In this document: positions 1 through 8,798 of the stretch, in pieces | Layout of the letters: each line of letters opens with the position of its first letter | Numbering within the stretch: position 1 is the stretch's first letter | Source of the DNA: CBDBKL01 sp965206675 | GTDB lineage: Bacteria; Bdellovibrionota; Bdellovibrionia; Bdellovibrionales; JAKFYE01 | Reading direction: 5' to 3' | Assembly: GCA_965206675.1 (NCBI GenBank) | Contig: CBDBKL010000007.1 | Location: 248,001 to 312,000, forward strand | Length of the DNA: 64,000 nt | Translations under genes and position numbers: made by a program | Notes under the pieces: model-generated | What the model saw: the letters and a program-made list of their open reading frames with translations, nothing else | What the model was told of the DNA's origin: nothing | Databases searched by the model: none

Positions 1-24
1 CTCATAGATCAAACGGGTATAACT

Positions 25-921
25 ATGAGTTTAAAAAAAATTGTAGCTTTTGTACTCATAATTATTAGTCCTTCAGCGCAAGCTTATAACTTCCATGTCG
101 ATTTTCCTGTTACACCAAGTACCTCTAATAGTTCTTATATTGCAAAATTATTTATTCCCGATTTGGGTTTAAGAAGCCAAAAAATAGATAAAAAGACATA
201 TCTTTTTATATTCAATAGGTTACAAACTCTTTTTCAACCTGTTTTTCATGAAAAAGGGGAGACTCTCATTATAAATAAAAATTGGTCTGAAAAGTGGGCG
301 AGTGCCTATAGTTCTAAAGAAGACAAAACAATTCATATTGAAATGACGGGAGCCCTTGCTCGTCATCATGAAATGACTCCCTTAGGTTTTACTTTAATAG
401 GTTGTCATGAGTTAGGGCATTATATTGGAGGCGTTCCACATAAGACAAATAATGAAAGATCTGTTGAAGGACAGGCCGATTATTTTGCAACTTCAAAATG
501 TCTTCGTATCTTCTTGAAATCATTATATTTCGAAGAAGCCAAACTATTAAATTTAGAGCAGTTAAATGCCACTGAAGAAGTGGCTAATCGCTGTGAGAGA
601 AACTTTTCAACTTTAGCAGATCAAGCCATTTGTAGATTAAGTAGTATGGCAGCGATGAGTTTAGTAAATGTGATTGCAGATATAAAAGGAGAGAGTTCTC
701 CTCAATTCACAACACCAAGTTCTCATACGGTTCAATCTACACTGGCATATCATCCTGAAGTTCAATGTCGTTTGGACACATTTTTTCAAGGAGCTCTCTG
801 TCATGTCGATGAGTCCATTTCTTTAGATAACGAAGATCCTAATGTAGGAACTTGTAATCGAGTTAATGGAGATCAAGAAGGATTACGACCTCTTTGTTGG
901 TATAAACCCCCTGCTATGTGA
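25..921 (+). CDS. Secreted HExxH metallopeptidase-like protein
   Basis: Seen: an N-terminal signal peptide (hydrophobic residues 6-19, likely cleavage after SAQA) and a zinc-site motif HELGH at residues 128-132. About 17 residues later comes E149-G-Q-A-D-Y-F-A. This is the spacing expected when the third zinc ligand is an acidic residue, as in gluzincins. Several cysteines in the second half (C159, C189, C202 and others) suggest disulfides and export. No named family is recognised with certainty. Inference: a periplasmic or secreted zinc peptidase of about 280 mature residues. It is followed by a degenerate family B repeat. The start ATG has only a weak ribosome site. Confidence 0.7.
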   Translation: MSLKKIVAFVLIIISPSAQAYNFHVDFPVTPSTSNSSYIAKLFIPDLGLRSQKIDKKTYLFIFNRLQTLFQPVFHEKGETLIINKNWSEKWASAYSSKEDKTIHIEMTGALARHHEMTPLGFTLIGCHELGHYIGGVPHKTNNERSVEGQADYFATSKCLRIFLKSLYFEEAKLLNLEQLNATEEVANRCERNFSTLADQAICRLSSMAAMSLVNVIADIKGESSPQFTTPSSHTVQSTLAYHPEVQCRLDTFFQGALCHVDESISLDNEDPNVGTCNRVNGDQEGLRPLCWYKPPAM

Positions 922-939
922 TAATGAGTAAAATCGAAT

Positions 940-1060
940 TCGTCTCGGTAAGGATGAAAGGAAAATATCCTCCCAAGCCTATGCGTTGAGGACATTTTAA
1001 GGGAAGACGAAGTGAGGTGCAATCATGTTTGTCATAGAAGGTGGTTTTGGGATAGGTTCT
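940..1060. repeat. Family B repeat, degenerate copy B1
   Basis: Shares with the other B copies the segment GTAAGGATGAAAG near its left end and the right end GGTGCAATCAT...GGTTTTGGGATAGGTTCT. The middle is diverged. It fills the gap between the metallopeptidase gene and tsaE, ending 6 bases before the tsaE start codon. Confidence 0.6.
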
Positions 1061-1066
1061 TAATAT

Positions 1067-1492
1067 ATGGAACGGACAACTTTAAATTCTACAAAAGATC
1101 TTTGTCATTGGACTGAAAAATTCATAAATCGCTTAGGAACTAAGGATCTTATATTATTATCTGGGCCCATGGGAGTGGGGAAATCGGAATTTGTTAAATC
1201 GTGTTTAAAGTTATGGGATGTGGAAAATACGTGCTCACCAACTTTTGCTATTCATAATATATATACAACGTCTCATAAGGGTGTTGTTGATCATATAGAT
1301 TTATATAGATTAGAAAGCGAGACAGATTTAGAGTCTACAGGTTTTTGGGATATCTTTGAAAAACCAAAAGGTACTGTTTTTATAGAATGGGCTGATCGGT
1401 TAAAAGTTAACTGGTCCCCTCAAGAATGGACTGTTTGGAATATAAGCCTTGAGTTTTTAAACGGAGATAAAAGAACTTTGACTTTAAGTTAG
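1067..1492 (+). CDS. tsaE: tRNA threonylcarbamoyladenosine biosynthesis ATPase TsaE
   Basis: TsaE is the small P-loop ATPase that works with TsaB and TsaD to put threonylcarbamoyl on A37 of ANN-decoding tRNAs. Seen: Walker A GPMGVGKS at residues 33-40, the family motif SPTFAIHNIY around residue 64, HIDLYRL near 85 and a C-terminal FIEWADRL. The length of 141 residues is typical. It stands alone on this strand, between two family B repeats and convergent with the next gene. The mtaB gene 10 kb downstream encodes the enzyme that later modifies the same t6A base. Confidence 0.95.
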   Translation: MERTTLNSTKDLCHWTEKFINRLGTKDLILLSGPMGVGKSEFVKSCLKLWDVENTCSPTFAIHNIYTTSHKGVVDHIDLYRLESETDLESTGFWDIFEKPKGTVFIEWADRLKVNWSPQEWTVWNISLEFLNGDKRTLTLS

Positions 1493-1495
1493 AAT

Positions 1496-1620
1496 CTATC
1501 CCAACTTTGTGATGAAAACGAGTGAGAGGTAAGGATAAAGCAAAAAAGGCGTGCTTGGGGTACCATTGAGAGTGTTTTTTAATCGGGTGCCATCGCTGTC
1601 GTTGGTTTTGGGATGAGTTC
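1496..1620. repeat. Family B repeat, copy B2
   Basis: Begins CTATCCCAACTTTGTGATG and ends GTTGGTTTTGGGATGAGTTC. The ends form an imperfect inverted repeat (ctatcccaa / ttgggat). Internal blocks AAAACGAG, AAGGATAAAG and GGCGTGCTTGGGG recur in B3 and B5. It lies exactly between two convergent genes, 3 bases after the tsaE stop and 5 bases before the next stop, a position suited to a shared terminator. Confidence 0.75.
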
Positions 1621-1625
1621 TTGGT

Positions 1626-2621
1626 CTAACTCGCTGTTTTTAATGCAACAATTTTTTCTGCAACCTGTTTAGCAAGATTTTCAACATGTTTGAGTTGAAA
1701 TTGTTTAATACGAGTTTTAGAAGCGCATCCCAAGAGAATCCCATAGATTTTTTTATTAATGAATATAGGAACAAGTGTCATATGTTCTGGATATGACTCT
1801 TTCATCCAAGTTTTAAAAAACTCGTTATTAGAAGGATTCGGTCGAGGTTGTCCGTGAAATGGATGTTTTGTTTTCATAACAATTCTAAAAATACCAGGTG
1901 AGGAGTAGTCTATAGGCTTTATTGTAGCCGGTTTTGACCAATCTCCATGCCAATAGGAAGGTATGAGTGTCTTATTATGATATACGAGAATCATAGAACT
2001 ATAGAAATAGTTCTGTGACCTTGTAAGAATTGTATCAAATATAGATTGGGCAGAAGACTTATTGGCATGTAAGGGTAAGATATTTGAGCGTGAAGGGGGA
2101 GGAGGGGCTTGTTGTATGGTCTTTTTTACACTTTCTTTTTGAGGTTTAGAGTGAAGTTTCAGCGAAGGGGGTTGTTGTTGCGCCCTTACCACTTTTAAAT
2201 TTAAGGGAGGAGGTGATGATATTGGATTTTGAAGTTCTGGTCTCCATTTGGCCATAAGGGATGGGGGACACAAGATAAACTGCATACTTTGAGAGGGTTC
2301 TAAATCCTTTAGAGGTTCTAAACAGGCAATGAAAAGTTTATTTTTTCTCATAGCTAGGGGGAGAGCATGAAGAGGCCAATTTGATGAGTATTTTTCAAAA
2401 AGTGCTATTGGAGGTTGTTTTTTTTCAAAAAAATCTTTTTTCAGTACAGGAAGTTGATAAAAGTTCTTAGCCCATAAGAAATACTGTTTTTCATTGATTT
2501 TTTTATTTTGTAGGAGCCATAGAATAAATGGTTTATCTGGAGGACACTCTTTCTTCCAAGATTGTATATTTTCTGCTTTAATGCCAAGTGGGCTAGCCCA
2601 TGGGTAATTGGATTCCATCAT
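1626..2621 (-). CDS. GspE N-terminal-like / GAF-like protein
   Basis: No signal peptide. Residues 1-110 resemble the GspE/MshE N-terminal fold: a helix-rich stretch ending in INEKQYFLWAKNFYQLPVL, followed by a segment matching the 'P...A.......L.IA..DP' pattern (LPLAMRKNKLFIACLEPLKDL). Residues about 135-185 are a proline- and lysine-rich linker (PPSLK, APPPPSRS). The C-terminal 140 residues look like a GAF-type sensor (IFINKKIYGILLGCASK). Inference: a cytoplasmic regulator or adaptor, possibly binding cyclic di-GMP through its N-terminal domain as MshEN does. No ATPase domain is present, so it is not a secretion ATPase. Confidence 0.5.
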   Translation of the reverse strand: MMESNYPWASPLGIKAENIQSWKKECPPDKPFILWLLQNKKINEKQYFLWAKNFYQLPVLKKDFFEKKQPPIALFEKYSSNWPLHALPLAMRKNKLFIACLEPLKDLEPSQSMQFILCPPSLMAKWRPELQNPISSPPPLNLKVVRAQQQPPSLKLHSKPQKESVKKTIQQAPPPPSRSNILPLHANKSSAQSIFDTILTRSQNYFYSSMILVYHNKTLIPSYWHGDWSKPATIKPIDYSSPGIFRIVMKTKHPFHGQPRPNPSNNEFFKTWMKESYPEHMTLVPIFINKKIYGILLGCASKTRIKQFQLKHVENLAKQVAEKIVALKTAS

Positions 2622-2989
2622 ATCTTTATCGGAAAAAAGGTAAGATTTATTAAGAATCTACCTAGGAAAATAGATTTTTTTTGAATCTAAAAGAGAGGAA
2701 ATAAGAAGGAAAATATCAAAAACATGGAAAAGTCTCCCCCTCTGTCTTCTTGGGGAGAAGAGATATGGAGAGCTGGTGGGGGTTAAGTATGAGGTTATTC
2801 AAGAGAGGGAGGATGGATATAATAAATTTTTCATGATTTAGAGAGGAATAAAGATAAAGTAATAACTACTAATTAATAGTAGTTTTTTTCAAAGAAGAGG
2901 TTTATTCAGAGAAAAAATCTCTTCTGTTGTATTCTTCTGAGGAAAAATGAGGCACCCCATATAGGGTTTGAAAAAGGAGGTAGAAAGTT
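2622..2989. other. Intergenic gap of 368 bases
   Basis: No convincing gene. It contains a hairpin TCTCCCC/GGGGAGA with a 12-base loop at about 2733-2758, and a second hairpin with a T-run at 2864-2889, listed separately. A strong ribosome site (AAAGGAGGT) sits just before the gene at 2990. Confidence 0.5.
2864..2889 (+). terminator. Hairpin plus T-run, possible terminator
   Basis: AACTACTA at 2864-2871 pairs with TAGTAGTT at 2877-2884 around a 5-base loop and runs into a T tract. The stem is A/T-rich, so it would be weak. It lies about 100 bases upstream of the next gene on this strand, so it could also attenuate that gene's leader. Confidence 0.35.
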
Positions 2990-3790
2990 ATGCACAAGGG
3001 TATTAAATCCATTGTTGCCTTTTTTTTTCTTCTTCCTATGGAAAGGGGTTATACAGAGCCAGAATATGATTTTACCCTTCAATCGTTGACTTATACTTCC
3101 ATCAATACGTCGGATCGATTTAAAGCAGATGGGATTTATAGAGTTATTTTCAATACAAAACAGGATTTTTTAAAACTTAATGGGATATTTCAATTCGGCT
3201 TTCATTTACCACTGACCCATGAAAGCTCGAGCGTGCAGAGAGGGGATCTTGAAAATTTTTATTATAGTATTTATAGAACTCTTTATAGTTCTGAGAATAA
3301 AGAGAGCCATTTTAATTTAAATTCAGGGTTTAGTGGGTGGTTAGGGCTCTCTAGAGAATCTCGTCAGAGAGATTTATTTAGAGCCTCAATTCGACCCTTT
3401 TTAAGGCTTAGTTTTAAAACGGGGGCTTTTTTTACAAATCAGACACTGCGTTTTGGCCATAGATTTTACAATCAGAGGATGAGAGCAGACGGTCAATCCC
3501 TTATTCCAAATGAATTCACTTCTATTACAGAATTGAGCTATTATCTTACAAAAAAATGGTCTTTTGATTTAACTTTTTTATATAACTATGGGATAACATT
3601 TCAGAATGTGGGGAAATCCGCTAGTATTATGGGGTATTATACATCCTATCGAGTTGGAGATGATTTGTTAGTTTCATTAGGGTTAGAGACGCAAGACGAT
3701 AACCTTATGTCTGATGGATTGAGAAGGCGAGTAACAGTTTTTGACCCTGGTGTTACTCAGTTTGTATTTGATTTGAGATTGAAAATATAG
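2990..3790 (+). CDS. Secreted, probable outer-membrane beta-barrel protein
   Basis: Function not recognised. Seen: a signal peptide (lysines at 3 and 6, hydrophobic core 7-16), then many short alternating polar/hydrophobic strands rich in Tyr and Phe (for example FNLNSGFSGWLGLSR, LRFGHRFYNQRM, WSFDLTFLYNYGITF). The C-terminus FVFDLRLKI alternates in the way of a last barrel strand but lacks a terminal Phe. A strong ribosome site (AAAGGAGGT) supports this start. The next gene, a very large metalloprotease, starts 8 bases after the stop, so the two are almost surely co-transcribed. Confidence 0.6.
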   Translation: MHKGIKSIVAFFFLLPMERGYTEPEYDFTLQSLTYTSINTSDRFKADGIYRVIFNTKQDFLKLNGIFQFGFHLPLTHESSSVQRGDLENFYYSIYRTLYSSENKESHFNLNSGFSGWLGLSRESRQRDLFRASIRPFLRLSFKTGAFFTNQTLRFGHRFYNQRMRADGQSLIPNEFTSITELSYYLTKKWSFDLTFLYNYGITFQNVGKSASIMGYYTSYRVGDDLLVSLGLETQDDNLMSDGLRRRVTVFDPGVTQFVFDLRLKI

Positions 3791-3798
3791 GTGGTTAA

Positions 3799-6700
3799 AT
3801 GCAATTAGGGAAACTCTTACCTTTTATATTGATGCCTTTCTTGGTGTTAGACTGCGCCAAGCCCTTAAATCATAGGTTTGTAGTTAATGGCGAATTAGAA
3901 AAACTGAGCGATAGCTATCGTCTTCAAAGAGATGAGCTAAATGGAAAACTGTTTCATTTTGTTCGAGGTATTGAAGATGCTGCCGGAGGAGAAAATACTC
4001 CCGTGTGGGCTATCCCTGGCTTTCATATTGATTTTGGACTTGTGCGAGCAGAGCTTCTTAAGGATGAACTGCGCTTTTATGCTGTTGGTGAACCAAATGT
4101 ACGCCCTGGTTATGAGCGCATTGTTGCTTCCTATGAAGTCTTAGACAACTATGATGTTGTAAGGGATGTTAACGATTTTGGTGAAACAATAAACCGTACT
4201 GTTATTAAAAGAGATCGCCCATGGAATCAAAGACAATATGTCTATGTGAATTGGGGGAACTTGCTAAATAAGAGTGGAAAAATTGTTACACAATTGTATT
4301 TCTACTTAGAATTAATAGAGGAGAATTCTCGTCAAATTGGTGGGATTTCTCGAGATGAAGGTTATATTTCCTTTCTCACCGAATCCAGAGTCTATGATAA
4401 AGTGACTTTTTCATATTCTAATCCCGTTCAGGTGAAGTTTAGAACCCATCTTATGCCTTTTAAAGGTACAAGTGATTTTAAGGCCCATGAGTACACTTTT
4501 GAAGATTTTGAAAAATTTGGCTACTTTTTAATGTATGAAAACTATAATGATCCGGAAAAAGGCCCTTTAGATTCAACACAGAGAAAAGTTGCCAGAATAT
4601 TTAATATCTGTGAACCTGGAACAGGTCGGTCTTGTTCTACAAATCAAATTAGATATGTTTTAAACAAAGGTTTTCCAGATCGTTATTTAGATCTTGCTCA
4701 AAAAGCCATTGAAGAGTGGAATGAAGTCTTTAAAAAACAATTGGGACGTACAGATGATGTTGTAATTCTCGATACTAATGATCGAAGAAATGTTTCTGAT
4801 CCGAGAGCTAATATGATCGTTTTATTTGAACCTGATCTACCTAATGTTCTTGGTAATATTGGAGGAGTTAGTCAGACAGTTGGAAACCCCAAAACAGGGG
4901 AGACTGTATCTGCACGAGCTACGGTGTATGCGGAAAGTCTTCGTAGACAACGTGGAGTTGTGGATTTTTTTATTGATTTAATATTAAATAACAACGATGA
5001 ACAACCATTCTCAAACTATTCTCCCTATACTTTAGGAAGAAAGATAAGTGCAGAAGACTTTCTGAATCAAGCCAATACATTAAGAAAAAATTTAACTCTT
5101 TCTCAACCAACTATAAACTATTCTCGTTCAGTAGGGGTTAAAGAATTAATTTCTATGGTCGAAGATGTAGCTGAAAAATTTGAAATAACGGGCGATCCTT
5201 TAATGAACAAAAAAAGATTCATGAAGAATTATCCAGAATTCTTTTCGCTTCCCAAATCGGATTATAGCTTATTGATTAAAAATGGACACAGTGAAGGGGG
5301 TATACTTTTAAAAGAAAAGGGACATCCCTACAATAGTTTTCTTGGACTAGAGGGTCTTCATATTTTGGCTCAAGATGAGACACCGTACGCAGGTATAGAT
5401 AGAGAACAAAGACTTCAACTTGGAGAGATGGGTTTTTTACAGAAGAGACATGTCACTATGGCAAATATGGGAATTCATACCTCTGAATTTATTGATGAAG
5501 CTATCTTAAGATATATCCAAAAATATATGCAAAGGCATGGCATAGCCAGTTTAGATAGGGCTCGCGATGTTATAAAAGATCGTGTAGAACGTGAGGTTTT
5601 TTATAGTCTTCTTCTTCATGAATTAGGACATAACTTTGGTTTAAGACATAATTTTTATGGAAGTGCAGATAAAGAACATTATACAGCTGAATACCATCAA
5701 GTTAGAGAAGGCTTAAGAAGAGGTGATCCTAGGATTCACCCTTTAGATTTAGATACAATGGCTTATAGTTCCATAATGGATTATAAGTCTTCTTTCTATA
5801 GTCATAATGCCGGACTTGGCCCCTATGACAGTGCAGCTATTAAATATGGATACTTATCGAATATAGATAAGAGATCTGATTCTATTGTAAAAGCGAATTT
5901 TAAATTTTGTACAGATCATCAAGTTGGAGAAAATTTGTTGTGCAATCGTTTTGATCAAGGTTCTACTGTTAGTGAAGTCATTTGGCATATTATAGATCGC
6001 TACAAGAAAAATTATCTTAGAACTCACTTTAGAAATGACAGATTAAATTATGAAAGACTTTTGGGTAGATTTATTAACGATTTAATAACTAGATATATGT
6101 TACCTATTCGTCGTGTTATTGATGAGTTCATGTTTAAAATGTATGTCGAAAATATTGGTTTTGTTGAGAATTCAGTAAGAGCTAATGAGGTTATTAATTT
6201 GTATAATTCTGAAGAGATAGAGAATGCTGGAATAGATTTTTCTGATATGAGCACTCTCTATAAAGCTCTCATAAGAAACAATCAATATCTTGTTAATCCA
6301 TCTTCTTATATTCCAGGTGGTTTTGCAGATATGATTTTTGCAAATGAATTAGCTTTTAAGTTTTTTGTTGATGTTTTAGGAACGCCAGAGCCTGGTGTTT
6401 TTGTAGCAGAGCAACTAAAGGATGGAACAAATCAACTCACTCGTTTAGGCTTTGGAAGAAGCATTGATGAACAATTAATGAATTTAGCCGAACATCGAGG
6501 CGTTGAGGATGCTAATGATTTTATTCATTCCAATAGAAATAGAATTGTTCAGTTAGGACCGGGTCTATCAGCTAAAAAATTATTTTCAACATATAATCCT
6601 CTTTCTGAAAGATTAGAGAGTTTAGGATATATTTATGATAAAATCAGTGCGGAGATAGTACTAGGTGTTCGGGATTTAGGTGTTTTAAAATACAATAGAG

Positions 6701-7677
6701 TTAATTTTAATGGAAGTGCTTACCTTTGGCCCATGTCAGAGAAGATAGTATTAGGTCTTTTTAATAAATTAATCACACAGGACTCTAGAATAAGTACTAT
6801 TGATATTACAACTTCTGATGGAAAAACAGAGCAATATTTTGTTGAGGCAGGGTTATCTCTTGCTACACAAATTCAAGCTATAATTATTGGTTTGATTGAT
6901 TTCGTGAGTTATGGAAACACTTCATTTGCAGATAAAATGAGAATTTGTGACCTTGTTGATAAAGAGAGATGTAGAGACTCTGGCTATGGATCTGTTGAAT
7001 TCGTAACTTCCTCAGGACAAGGTTTATTTAAGGCAGCTCAAACACGATCTTCAGATAGTATTGTTTATTCACTAGTGAGTAAAGGTGTAGAGCTTTCTAA
7101 AATTCAAACAGATCTTTTAGATAAAATAAAAAATGCAGATAAACATATTGCAGAACAATCTAAGAAACTAGAAGAAGTTCAAACAGTAAATCAACAGCTC
7201 AATGATGCCATTGATTCTGCTATTGGTAATTTTCATCTTGCTGAGGATTTGGATAAAGTTAAAAACTATTTAACATCTGAAGAATTACCTAAAAATGGAG
7301 AAGAAAAAAGTGTTTGGCTTGTAGCTAGTGATGCTATGGAAAATTTAGATAAATCTAAGCCTTTGACTTTTTCTGAAAATATTGAACATATTCAAAAACA
7401 ATATTTTGAGGCTTATAAAATTGTTTATGAATTAAAAAGAAGAGATATATCATCGAGCTTTCCACTGCCAATAACTGCTGAAATGTATGTGAATAGCCTT
7501 GATGATGTTTTAAAATACATGAGGCAAAGTCAGGAAGCTGTTTTAGCACCCATGTTAGAAACCTCTGAAGTTTTATTTGCTCCATATCGGATTGATAGTG
7601 TTGAAAGATCAATGCAAAGTATTGAAGGGGATTTAACCATTGTTAGACAGTTTATGGAAATGTTAAACCTCAATTAA
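3799..7677 (+). CDS. Very large metzincin-type zinc metalloprotease, probable lipoprotein
   Basis: Seen: HELGHNFGLRH at residues 607-617, the full HExxHxxGxxH zinc signature, with a Met-turn SSIMDY (M660) about 40 residues later. Together these place it in the metzincin clan, close to the zinc-dependent metalloproteases annotated with DUF4953/DUF5117-type domains. The N-terminus has a hydrophobic stretch ending FLVLDCAK, a possible but non-ideal lipobox (Asp before Cys). About 450 residues precede the catalytic part. Residues about 1095-1150 are a predicted coiled coil (repeated K/E/Q heptads). Length is 1292 residues. Inference: a cell-envelope or secreted protease, plausibly working with the barrel-like protein encoded 8 bases upstream. 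The 3' end overlaps the convergent aldolase gene by 8 bases. Confidence 0.85.
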   Translation: MQLGKLLPFILMPFLVLDCAKPLNHRFVVNGELEKLSDSYRLQRDELNGKLFHFVRGIEDAAGGENTPVWAIPGFHIDFGLVRAELLKDELRFYAVGEPNVRPGYERIVASYEVLDNYDVVRDVNDFGETINRTVIKRDRPWNQRQYVYVNWGNLLNKSGKIVTQLYFYLELIEENSRQIGGISRDEGYISFLTESRVYDKVTFSYSNPVQVKFRTHLMPFKGTSDFKAHEYTFEDFEKFGYFLMYENYNDPEKGPLDSTQRKVARIFNICEPGTGRSCSTNQIRYVLNKGFPDRYLDLAQKAIEEWNEVFKKQLGRTDDVVILDTNDRRNVSDPRANMIVLFEPDLPNVLGNIGGVSQTVGNPKTGETVSARATVYAESLRRQRGVVDFFIDLILNNNDEQPFSNYSPYTLGRKISAEDFLNQANTLRKNLTLSQPTINYSRSVGVKELISMVEDVAEKFEITGDPLMNKKRFMKNYPEFFSLPKSDYSLLIKNGHSEGGILLKEKGHPYNSFLGLEGLHILAQDETPYAGIDREQRLQLGEMGFLQKRHVTMANMGIHTSEFIDEAILRYIQKYMQRHGIASLDRARDVIKDRVEREVFYSLLLHELGHNFGLRHNFYGSADKEHYTAEYHQVREGLRRGDPRIHPLDLDTMAYSSIMDYKSSFYSHNAGLGPYDSAAIKYGYLSNIDKRSDSIVKANFKFCTDHQVGENLLCNRFDQGSTVSEVIWHIIDRYKKNYLRTHFRNDRLNYERLLGRFINDLITRYMLPIRRVIDEFMFKMYVENIGFVENSVRANEVINLYNSEEIENAGIDFSDMSTLYKALIRNNQYLVNPSSYIPGGFADMIFANELAFKFFVDVLGTPEPGVFVAEQLKDGTNQLTRLGFGRSIDEQLMNLAEHRGVEDANDFIHSNRNRIVQLGPGLSAKKLFSTYNPLSERLESLGYIYDKISAEIVLGVRDLGVLKYNRVNFNGSAYLWPMSEKIVLGLFNKLITQDSRISTIDITTSDGKTEQYFVEAGLSLATQIQAIIIGLIDFVSYGNTSFADKMRICDLVDKERCRDSGYGSVEFVTSSGQGLFKAAQTRSSDSIVYSLVSKGVELSKIQTDLLDKIKNADKHIAEQSKKLEEVQTVNQQLNDAIDSAIGNFHLAEDLDKVKNYLTSEELPKNGEEKSVWLVASDAMENLDKSKPLTFSENIEHIQKQYFEAYKIVYELKRRDISSSFPLPITAEMYVNSLDDVLKYMRQSQEAVLAPMLETSEVLFAPYRIDSVERSMQSIEGDLTIVRQFMEMLNLN

Positions 7678-8719
7678 TGGATGAACTCAATTCCTTAATA
7701 TACTGAACAAATCTATCAATGTCCCTTTCTTGGGTATCAAATGATGTCATCCATCGCACAATTTGTTCTTTATCATCCCATACATAAAAAAACGTGTGTT
7801 CTCTTAACTTTTTAATGAGTTTTTTGGGAAGTTTTGCAAATACAGCGTTAGATTCAACAGGATAAACAATTTCAATTTCAGGAATATTTTTTATAGAATG
7901 GGCTAGGTATTTTGCCATTGAATGGCTTTGTTCAGATATTTCTTTCCAGAGGTGATTTGATAAATAGGTTTGAAATTGAGCAGAAATAAAACGGTGTTTA
8001 CTGGCAAGTTGTAGACCCTGTTTTCGGATAAATTTGAATTCATTTTTAAAATCTGACTTTAAAAAAACAACGGCTTCTCCGAGCAAAAATCCATTTTTAG
8101 TTCCTCCTAGAGAAAGAACATCAACTCCAATATCTGTTGTTATTTCTTTAAACGTTTTATTAAGAAAAGTAACTGCTTGAGCTAATCGTGCACCGTCTAA
8201 ATGAAAAAATAATTTATGTCGTTTTACAAAGTCAGAGATCTCTTTTAATTCTTTCAGAGTATAAACTGTTCCTTCTTCTGTGGGTTGTGTAATAGATAGC
8301 AATTTAGGTTGCACATAATGTTGATCTCCAAGTCTTGTTATGACTTTTTCAAGATCTTCGACATGTAATTTGCCGTTACGAGTTGGTACTGTGAGCAGTT
8401 TGGAACCCATCCATTTTTCTGGAGCACCACATTCATCGCAATTCATATGTGAACTTGAAGAGCAGATAATAGCTTCATAGGATTTTAAAAAAGCACTTAT
8501 ACCCAGGACATTGGCGGCTGTGCCATTGAAGACAAAATAGGCATTGGCCCTATCTCCAAAGTGCTTTTTAATGAGTTTTTGTGTTTGGCACGTGATTTCA
8601 TCCATTCCATACGAAATAAGATGACCTCCGTTGACCTTTGTGATGGCTTCTAAAATTTGAGGATGAACTCCGGAGGCATTATCGCTTGCAAAACTGTGTT
8701 TTCTTTCAAAATCAAACAT
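7670..8719 (-). CDS. ltaE: Low-specificity L-threonine aldolase (PLP-dependent)
   Basis: Beta-eliminating-lyase family enzyme that cleaves L-threonine (or L-allo-threonine) to glycine and acetaldehyde. Seen: the N-terminal pattern SDNASGVHPQILEA, the Asp site HLDGARL at residues 173-179 and the PLP-lysine motif SLGGTKNG with K208. The length of 349 residues fits the family. It is convergent with the protease gene, with an 8-base overlap, and divergent from the cysteine desulfurase gene. Beta-eliminating tyrosine lyases are much longer, so they are unlikely. Confidence 0.88.
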   Translation of the reverse strand: MFDFERKHSFASDNASGVHPQILEAITKVNGGHLISYGMDEITCQTQKLIKKHFGDRANAYFVFNGTAANVLGISAFLKSYEAIICSSSSHMNCDECGAPEKWMGSKLLTVPTRNGKLHVEDLEKVITRLGDQHYVQPKLLSITQPTEEGTVYTLKELKEISDFVKRHKLFFHLDGARLAQAVTFLNKTFKEITTDIGVDVLSLGGTKNGFLLGEAVVFLKSDFKNEFKFIRKQGLQLASKHRFISAQFQTYLSNHLWKEISEQSHSMAKYLAHSIKNIPEIEIVYPVESNAVFAKLPKKLIKKLREHTFFYVWDDKEQIVRWMTSFDTQERDIDRFVQYIKELSSSIN

Positions 8720-8743
8720 AAGATTTTATAGTATAGCATTTTT

Positions 8744-8749
8744 TATAAT
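8744..8749 (+). promoter_or_regulatory. Candidate -10 box for the cysteine desulfurase operon
   Basis: A perfect TATAAT lies in the divergent gap. It overlaps an upstream in-frame ATG at 8748, so transcription would begin downstream of that ATG. This favours the ATG at 8799 as the real start. No good -35 box is seen at the matching distance. Confidence 0.4.
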
Positions 8750-8798
8750 GCAGTTTATTTTGTCATATTTAAAAGTTTGTGCTATACGTCATGGACTT

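Noticed and set aside
25..921. M48-family protease assignment
   Set aside because: HExxH is present but there are no membrane segments or other M48 motifs; left as an unnamed metallopeptidase.
8748..8798. Upstream extension of the cysteine desulfurase
   Set aside because: The ATG overlaps a TATAAT box and the extra 17 residues do not fit the family.
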